DNA of 64,000 nt, taken from JACMRP01 sp047302465 (GTDB lineage: Bacteria > Bdellovibrionota > Bdellovibrionia > Bdellovibrionales > Bdellovibrionaceae). Location: the NCBI RefSeq assembly GCF_047302465.1, contig NZ_CP178621.1, positions 434,001 to 498,000 on the forward strand. The letters are read 5' to 3'. Within the stretch, counting starts at the first letter, position 1; each line of letters opens with the position of its first letter. The position numbers were made by a program, and so were the translations under genes. The notes under the pieces are model-generated. The model had not been told where the DNA came from, ran no database searches, and was given only the letters and a program-made list of their open reading frames with translations. Positions 59,550 to 64,000 of the stretch are shown here, piece by piece.

Positions 59550-60247
59550 TTTTTAGCCAAGAAATGAAATAACTCCGTTAGTTCAAACTCTTCAAGATGT
59601 TCTAGCGATGCCATCAAAGCTTGTCCCTGACGGATTTTTTCAAATGCCTGATAAAGCCCAAAACTAATTTGTTTTACGAAGACTTGGTCCCCGGATTTGT
59701 ACAGAACCAAATACTGAGGCCCTTGCCAAGAAGACGGTGGCTCGAGATTTTCTTTCAAAGCTTTCCAAATATCAAAGAGACAATACGGGGATTTTAGAAG
59801 CTCGACGGAATCGACGAGTTCTGCGCGATGCTGATCGTCTTCTAAAAGTCGCATTAAGTCTGTGCCATTTCTTCCCACTTGTGTAGGACGATGAAAGACT
59901 TCTTTGTGCATCCATCCTAAGTGCGCTAAGTCCGAAAGAAACGGCAGCTCTTGACTGACGGGTTGTGAAATCAAAAAATCCACAAACTTCACGGAGTAGT
60001 CAGACAAGTTATAGGTTTGTGATTCGTGAGTTTGAATAAACTGACGAGCGACCTCAAAAAACAACTCATCACCAAGAACTTGCCAGACGGACTCGAAGGT
60101 ATCCCCAAGGCTTTCTGTCAGGCGCGCTATATACCCACGTTGATAAATAGCGAAAGCATCTTCAAGACGAAGTTTTCCAGCAGGCTTGTAAGCCAGTTCT
60201 GGTGCACCTTTGCCAATCAAGCAGTTATAGAAGATTTGATTCTTCAT
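59534..60247 (-). CDS. bufC: BufC/HvfC-type protein (DUF2063)
   Basis: 237 residues. The N-terminal DUF2063 domain is seen in AYKPAGKLRLEDAFAIYQRGYIARLTESLGDTF (in part) and the rest of the chain is the second domain of such proteins. By family knowledge it partners the MNIO enzyme and recognises the precursor peptide. AAGGAG precedes the ATG at 60247; the gene overlaps bufB by 23 bases (60225-60247). Its stop overlaps the convergent GDPD gene. Confidence 0.88.
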   Translation of the reverse strand: MKNQIFYNCLIGKGAPELAYKPAGKLRLEDAFAIYQRGYIARLTESLGDTFESVWQVLGDELFFEVARQFIQTHESQTYNLSDYSVKFVDFLISQPVSQELPFLSDLAHLGWMHKEVFHRPTQVGRNGTDLMRLLEDDQHRAELVDSVELLKSPYCLFDIWKALKENLEPPSSWQGPQYLVLYKSGDQVFVKQISFGLYQAFEKIRQGQALMASLEHLEEFELTELFHFLAKNHLLK

Positions 60248-61103
60248 AAACTCCTTGAAGGTTGTGAGTTCTATTCCAGATTATTTCGGCTTTGTGCAAT
60301 TCTTGCTCTAAAAAATGAAAATCCGGGATGTCATCATCCCACTCAATAAGAACCGGCACTTGTTGAAGACGCGAACTTGTCTTTGTAAAAAGTTTCCAGA
60401 CATTGTCGTGAACGGCTTTCGAGTGTGTATCGAAGAGGTAGTCACCCATATCGGTAAAACCTGCTAGATGAATTTGGCCCACAAGTTCGGGTGGAATGGA
60501 CCGCAGGTACTCCATCGGATCAAAGCCAAAGTTCACGGCGTTGACATAGACATTATTAACATCCAAAAGAATTTTACAACCAGACTTGCGTGCGACTTGT
60601 ACTAAGAAATCCCATTCTGTGAATTCGGCACGAGTGGATTGAACGTAAGCCGAGACATTTTCAATCAGAATTTGACGTCCCAGAAATTCTTGGGCCTGTT
60701 GAATATTGCCGATAAGCCCCTGAAGGCTTTCGCGAGTGTATTCCACCGGCAATAAGTCATGAGAATAGTGGGCGCCCCATTTACTCCAGCAAAGATGATC
60801 TGAGACAATAAACGGATCTACTTCGTGAATAAGTTGTTTGAGGCGTTGCAGATGCGTGAGGTTTAAACCCTCCGGAGAGCCCAACGACATTGAAACTCCG
60901 TGCAAAGCAATCGGGTGGTCTTGGCGAATTTTTTTGAGGATCTCACGGGGGCGTCCGAAAGAATCCATATAGTTTTCAGAAATGACTTCAAACCATTGCA
61001 CTCGCCCTGCTCCTTGAGAGAGCAGGTGAGGATAGTGTGTGGGTCTGAGTCCCACACCACCAAAAAAAGAATCTGAATTTACATGTATGTGCCGGCTTTC
61101 CAT
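60225..61103 (-). CDS. bufB: MNIO-family enzyme (DUF692), BufB-like
   Basis: 292 residues, the family's usual size. Metal ligands lie in ALHGVSMSLGS, VSDHLCWS, IENVSAYVQ, LLDVNNVYVNAVNFGF and IHLAGFTDMG, VLIEWDDDIP: all the DUF692 positions are present. MNIO enzymes hold two or three iron ions and oxidise cysteines of a peptide, in bufferins making thiooxazoles. The ATG at 61103 follows AAGGG and overlaps the precursor gene stop by 25 bases, so synthesis is coupled. Confidence 0.93.
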   Translation of the reverse strand: MESRHIHVNSDSFFGGVGLRPTHYPHLLSQGAGRVQWFEVISENYMDSFGRPREILKKIRQDHPIALHGVSMSLGSPEGLNLTHLQRLKQLIHEVDPFIVSDHLCWSKWGAHYSHDLLPVEYTRESLQGLIGNIQQAQEFLGRQILIENVSAYVQSTRAEFTEWDFLVQVARKSGCKILLDVNNVYVNAVNFGFDPMEYLRSIPPELVGQIHLAGFTDMGDYLFDTHSKAVHDNVWKLFTKTSSRLQQVPVLIEWDDDIPDFHFLEQELHKAEIIWNRTHNLQGVYEESNLL

Positions 61104-61369
61104 GTACCCTTTTTAGCTAAGCAGTCTTTCTCAGTCATTTTAACCCAGCCTTTGCCTTTGCAAGCATTTTGGCCAGAGCATGAGTGCGTAGCTCCGCCAC
61201 ATTCGCCCTTGCCTTTGCAAGAGTTCACGCCCGTGCATTCGCCCATGGCAGCGCCTTTATCGGCGGCGGGGTTAGCACCTTTTTTAGCATCAGCACCGAA
61301 ACTGGCGCTCGTCGTTGCAGAGAGAATTCCGGCGGCTGCAGCCCCTAGAATCATCATTCTTTTATTCAT
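61079..61369 (-). CDS. bufA: Bufferin-type precursor peptide
   Basis: 96 residues with a signal peptide (MILGAAAAGILSATTSASFGA) and a mature core with six cysteines (ECTGV, SCKGKGEC, HSCSGQ, ACKGKGW, DCLAKKG). HSCSGQNACKGKGW is typical of bufferin-like peptides with MNIO enzymes next to them. By recent work on this family, such peptides are modified in the cytoplasm and exported, and bind copper. AAGGAGGA lies before the ATG, the strongest ribosome site in this region. No DoxX-type (BufD) gene is adjacent. Assignment to type A1 or A2 is uncertain. Confidence 0.88.
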   Translation of the reverse strand: MNKRMMILGAAAAGILSATTSASFGADAKKGANPAADKGAAMGECTGVNSCKGKGECGGATHSCSGQNACKGKGWVKMTEKDCLAKKGTWKAGTYM

Positions 61370-61475
61370 TCTTCCTCCTTGAAGCTCGAATTTGTTCTTA
61401 TCACTAGACTAAGGATGGGAAAGGCCCCCAGTCAAACAGTGTTTCTCAGAGGAGAGAGTCTCAAAATGACACGTC

Positions 61476-61504
61476 TAAAGTCCCGTCAAAAATCCGCCGA
61501 TTAA
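61476..61504 (+). promoter_or_regulatory. Sigma-28 (FliA)-like promoter of the gene at 61511
   Basis: TAAA (61476-61479) and GCCGATTAA (61496-61504), 16 bases apart; the FliA consensus has 15. The -10 ends six bases before the ATG, which has no ribosome site, so a leaderless message is implied. Confidence 0.35.
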
Positions 61505-61510
61505 TCCATT

Positions 61511-62050
61511 ATGAGCAATGAGAAAACGGAGTGGAAATTCTTAGCGACAACGGCGTTCTTGGTGGCAACCATTGCCCTGCCGACGTTGGCGTCATTGTTC
61601 ACACCTGAAGAGTCTCAGCAAAAGGTGACGATGGTGCTTCGTCCAAACGAGCAAAAGGTGCGTCAACCAGCGAGCTTACCTTCTTTAGGTAGTCCCAAAA
61701 AAGAAATCGTTATTGCAGGTGCTAAGCAAGAGCTCAGTAATTTGCTGAGCAACAATCTTATCAGTTACGACTTTGCATGTTCGAAAATCAAAACCACTGA
61801 TTTCAAAGTGGAAGGTTCATATTTGCAGTTGAAGGGTAAGGACTGCAGCAAAAATTCAGAGATGCCTAAACTGAATATTACCAACAAATCGAATGGCTTT
61901 ACGGCGTCGGTTTTTGTCCTAAACGGAAAAGAATATCAAACAGATTTGATTCAGCTAAAAGAAGGCGAAAATCAGATCTCTATTCAATATATGTCCCCAT
62001 CGGGACAGATTGAAGAGCACACCTTGAAAGTCAAGGCTGGCGCCATTTAA
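61511..62050 (+). CDS. Membrane-anchored protein of unknown function
   Basis: 179 residues with one N-terminal membrane segment (FLATTAFLVATIALPTLASLF) and a soluble part of about 140 residues, beta-rich, with one Cys pair (FACSKI, KDCSKN). There is no Shine-Dalgarno before the ATG, and a FliA-like promoter ends just ahead. No family recognised. It diverges from bufA with 141 bases between. Confidence 0.7.
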   Translation: MSNEKTEWKFLATTAFLVATIALPTLASLFTPEESQQKVTMVLRPNEQKVRQPASLPSLGSPKKEIVIAGAKQELSNLLSNNLISYDFACSKIKTTDFKVEGSYLQLKGKDCSKNSEMPKLNITNKSNGFTASVFVLNGKEYQTDLIQLKEGENQISIQYMSPSGQIEEHTLKVKAGAI

Positions 62051-62166
62051 TCCTGACGAAAATTCACATTATTTTCCTACCCAATTAGCATCTTAACGCG
62101 CAATATACAAAATTGAGTGATTTTGGATTTGATCATCAGGTGGGGCTTCCTTTATGGTGGCTGCCG

Positions 62167-62841
62167 ATGACAGAATACGTAATAGACACTTTAGACAATT
62201 TGGATAATTTGGAACTGAAGAAACGATCTGACATTCATTGGGCGCGTAAGATCTGGCACATGTCAGGCGTGTTCGGCATGTTCTTGGCGTATGTTCTTTT
62301 GCCTGAAACTGCTTCTAGCATTGTTTTGGCTCTCGCTGTTCTTCTTTTCCTTCCCGTCGATTTCTTAAGACACAGATACCCTGCGTTGAACGACTGGTTG
62401 GTGCATGCATTTAAGCCGATCATGCGTACTCACGAAATTCATAAGATTGCCGGTACCACTTACTTGTTAGCGGGTGTTTGTCTGGTTGTCGCTTTCTTCC
62501 CTCGTCCGGTAGTGGCGTTGACTTTGTTGTTCTTGGCTTTTGCTGATCCGATTGCTTCTTTCATTGGTATTAAATACGGCAAAGACAAAATCTTCGGTCA
62601 TAAATCCATCCAAGGATTCATGGCGGCTTTCGTTGTATGTGCAGTGGCAACGGCGATCTACCTTACGTACTACAACATTATGTTAGACCGCGTGATTGTC
62701 GTGAGCTTGTTGGCCGGTTTGATCGGCGCATTAGCAGAGCTTGTTCCTATTGGCAAAATAGACGATAACTTTACCTTGCCGGTTTTAAGCAGCATTGGCC
62801 TCTACGCTTTGTTTTATGTATTTGGCCTCTTCGCCGGGTAG
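62167..62841 (+). CDS. Dolichol-kinase/CDP-alcohol-like polyprenol or diacylglycerol kinase, membrane
   Basis: 224 residues with about six membrane segments. The cytosolic loop EIHKIAGTTYLLAG and the FADPIASFIGIKYGK motif match the CTP-dependent kinases of the dolichol kinase/DGK1/VTE5 group. It would phosphorylate a lipid alcohol with CTP. The start is set at 62167; the frame begins at a TTG at 62113, but GGTGG lies six bases before the ATG at 62167. It is followed 29 bases later by pssA, supporting a lipid role. Confidence 0.75.
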   Translation: MTEYVIDTLDNLDNLELKKRSDIHWARKIWHMSGVFGMFLAYVLLPETASSIVLALAVLLFLPVDFLRHRYPALNDWLVHAFKPIMRTHEIHKIAGTTYLLAGVCLVVAFFPRPVVALTLLFLAFADPIASFIGIKYGKDKIFGHKSIQGFMAAFVVCAVATAIYLTYYNIMLDRVIVVSLLAGLIGALAELVPIGKIDDNFTLPVLSSIGLYALFYVFGLFAG

Positions 62842-62870
62842 ACGGGGAATCATCAAAGGATCATTTTTAT

Positions 62871-63722
62871 ATGGCAGATTATAATACAACTTCTGACAGC
62901 TCTGAAACTGGTGGCAAGAAGCTGGCGATTTACATTTACGTATTGCCGAACTTGATGACCACGGGAAACCTTTTCTGCGGTTTCTTTGCAATCATTCAAG
63001 CCTTGAAAAGCAATTTCCTTTTTGCGGCTTACGCGATTGTTGTTGCAGCTGTGTTTGACCTTCTTGATGGTCGTTTAGCGCGTTTGACTCGTTCTACAAG
63101 TAAATTTGGAGCTGAGTACGATTCTTTGTGTGACCTTGTCAGCTTTGGTGTGGCCCCTGGTATTATGCTTTTCCAATGGGCTTTGAATCCATTTGGTCGT
63201 TTAGGATGGGTGGCGTGCTTCTTGTTTGTTACGTGTGGTGCCCTTCGTTTGGCGCGTTTCAACGTTCAAGCCAATATCGTCGAGAAAAATTACTTCCAAG
63301 GTCTGCCAATTCCAATGGCGGCTGGTATCGTAGCTTCTTCCATTCTTGCATTTATGGATTTGGAGCTTGAAGCCAGTGGCAACGTCGGTCTTTTGGTCAT
63401 GACGATTTTGCTAGCATTCGTGATGGTGAGCAACTTCCGCTACCGCAGCTTTAAAGATTTGGATTTGAAAGAGCGTTTGCCATTCCGTTATTTGCTTTTG
63501 GGTGTGGGCGTGATTGTTGTCGTTGCACTTCGTCCAGAAGTAATGCTCTTCGTATTATTCTTCGGTTATGCGATCTTAGGCGCCGTCTTTGGTGTTTTCA
63601 AACTTGGTAAAAATGTCCGCAAGATCCGTCCAAGTGTCTATGCTCCAGCGGCTGTCCATGAAGAGGACCTCGTCGAAGAAGACGAAGAAACTGGAGATAT
63701 GAAAGATGAAAAGAAACCTTAA
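62871..63722 (+). CDS. pssA: CDP-diacylglycerol-serine O-phosphatidyltransferase
   Basis: 283 residues. The CDP-alcohol phosphotransferase motif D-G-x2-A-R-x8-G-x3-D-x3-D is exact (DGRLARLTRSTSKFG followed by AEYDSLCD), with six or so membrane segments and FGVAPGIM, typical for PssA. It makes phosphatidylserine for phosphatidylethanolamine. An acidic C-terminal tail of about 30 residues is extra. It overlaps asd by 17 bases at its end. Confidence 0.93.
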   Translation: MADYNTTSDSSETGGKKLAIYIYVLPNLMTTGNLFCGFFAIIQALKSNFLFAAYAIVVAAVFDLLDGRLARLTRSTSKFGAEYDSLCDLVSFGVAPGIMLFQWALNPFGRLGWVACFLFVTCGALRLARFNVQANIVEKNYFQGLPIPMAAGIVASSILAFMDLELEASGNVGLLVMTILLAFVMVSNFRYRSFKDLDLKERLPFRYLLLGVGVIVVVALRPEVMLFVLFFGYAILGAVFGVFKLGKNVRKIRPSVYAPAAVHEEDLVEEDEETGDMKDEKKP

Positions 63723-64000
63723 AGTCGGTGTTGTTGGCGCTACCGGAATGGTAGGCCAAACTTTCATGAATATTCTTGAAGAACGTAAGTTCCCAATGGC
63801 GGAACTTCGTCCTTTTGCCAGCGACGCTTCTGCTGGTAAGAAGATTCACGTGCAGGGTCAAGATTGGACTGTTCAGACTTTAAAACCGGGCTGCTTTGAT
63901 GGCTTGGATTTAGTGTTCTTTTCTTCAGGCGATGACATCAGCAAAGAGTGGGCACCACTTGCAGCGAAAGCCGGGGCTTTTGCGATCGATAACTCTGCCG
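63706..64000 (+). CDS. asd: Aspartate-semialdehyde dehydrogenase (partial)
   Basis: Only the first 98 codons are in the window. The start MKRNLKVGVVGATGMVGQTF gives the NADP-binding loop of Asd, and DLVFFSSGDDISKEWAPLAAK continues as in this family. The ATG at 63706 overlaps the end of pssA by 17 bases, with GGAG nine bases upstream. It reduces aspartyl phosphate on the way to diaminopimelate, lysine, threonine and methionine, so it feeds peptidoglycan. Confidence 0.93.
   Translation, partial: MKRNLKVGVVGATGMVGQTFMNILEERKFPMAELRPFASDASAGKKIHVQGQDWTVQTLKPGCFDGLDLVFFSSGDDISKEWAPLAAKAGAFAIDNSA

Overview
The window reads as one contiguous, gene-dense chromosomal segment of a predatory deltaproteobacterium-like organism, most probably Bdellovibrio or a close relative (Bdellovibrionota). 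The reasons are a Glt/Agl-type gliding operon, a divIVA-proC-yggS-maf block in a Gram-negative setting, a very high density of secreted and lipoprotein genes, TolQR-type motors and FHA-domain proteins, and moderate GC (mid-40s % by eye, not computed). There are no rRNA or tRNA genes, insertion sequences, phage genes or CRISPR arrays that I can see.

Layout. 1-6171 (minus): gliding-motility operon: TolQ-like and two TolR-like proteins, a 988-residue TPR protein, a small secreted protein, an AgmX/PglI (GltG-like) TonB-type protein and the start of one more gene. 6339-7573: CBS protein, a leader plus 20-codon membrane peptide ORF, a secreted protein. 7745-11645 (minus, AT-richer by eye): an accessory operon of a small exported protein, an OppA-like peptide-binding protein, a YcaO-family enzyme and a sensor histidine kinase. 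12008-17243 (minus): HExxH secreted protein, membrane class III nucleotide cyclase, thioesterase, trypsin-like protease. 17565-22662: DUF1795-like protein, beta-propeller lipoprotein and mutY; agmatinase; VWA protein; small Cys protein. 22808-23045: a gene-free stretch that looks like a structured RNA. 23052-27789 (minus): NtrC-type regulator, PAS histidine kinase, HAD phosphatase, M14 peptidase. 27838-31143: glmU-glmS. 31193-38642: surface and lipoprotein genes, a papain-like amidase, bioY. 38748-45817: MarR regulator, mltF, LMW phosphatase, an HTH/GspE-like fusion, rhodanese, MFS, an outer-membrane protein. 45962-48953 (minus): yggU, divIVA, proC, yggS, maf. 48982-55671: TadC-like protein, DUF192, three FHA membrane proteins and a degenerate PP2C-like protein. 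55668-59549: alkaline-phosphatase-fold lipoprotein, a second ExbB/ExbD pair, a GDPD esterase. 59534-61369 (minus): a bufferin-type bufA-bufB-bufC locus. 61511-64000: membrane protein, dolichol-kinase-like protein, pssA and the start of asd.

How the genes fit. Most of the segment is envelope biology: a gliding motor, peptidoglycan precursor supply (glmU, glmS), murein turnover (mltF, M14 peptidase), phospholipid synthesis (pssA, CTP-dependent lipid kinase) and placement of growth and division (DivIVA). Two loci have the look of peptide-modification systems: the well-formed MNIO/bufferin locus, which by family knowledge is a copper-binding modified peptide, and the YcaO operon, whose gene combination I do not recognise from any described pathway. 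Many genes overlap by 4 bases (ATGA) and convergent genes often overlap at their stops, so the segment is very compact; the few real gaps carry terminators, inverted repeats or the putative RNA.
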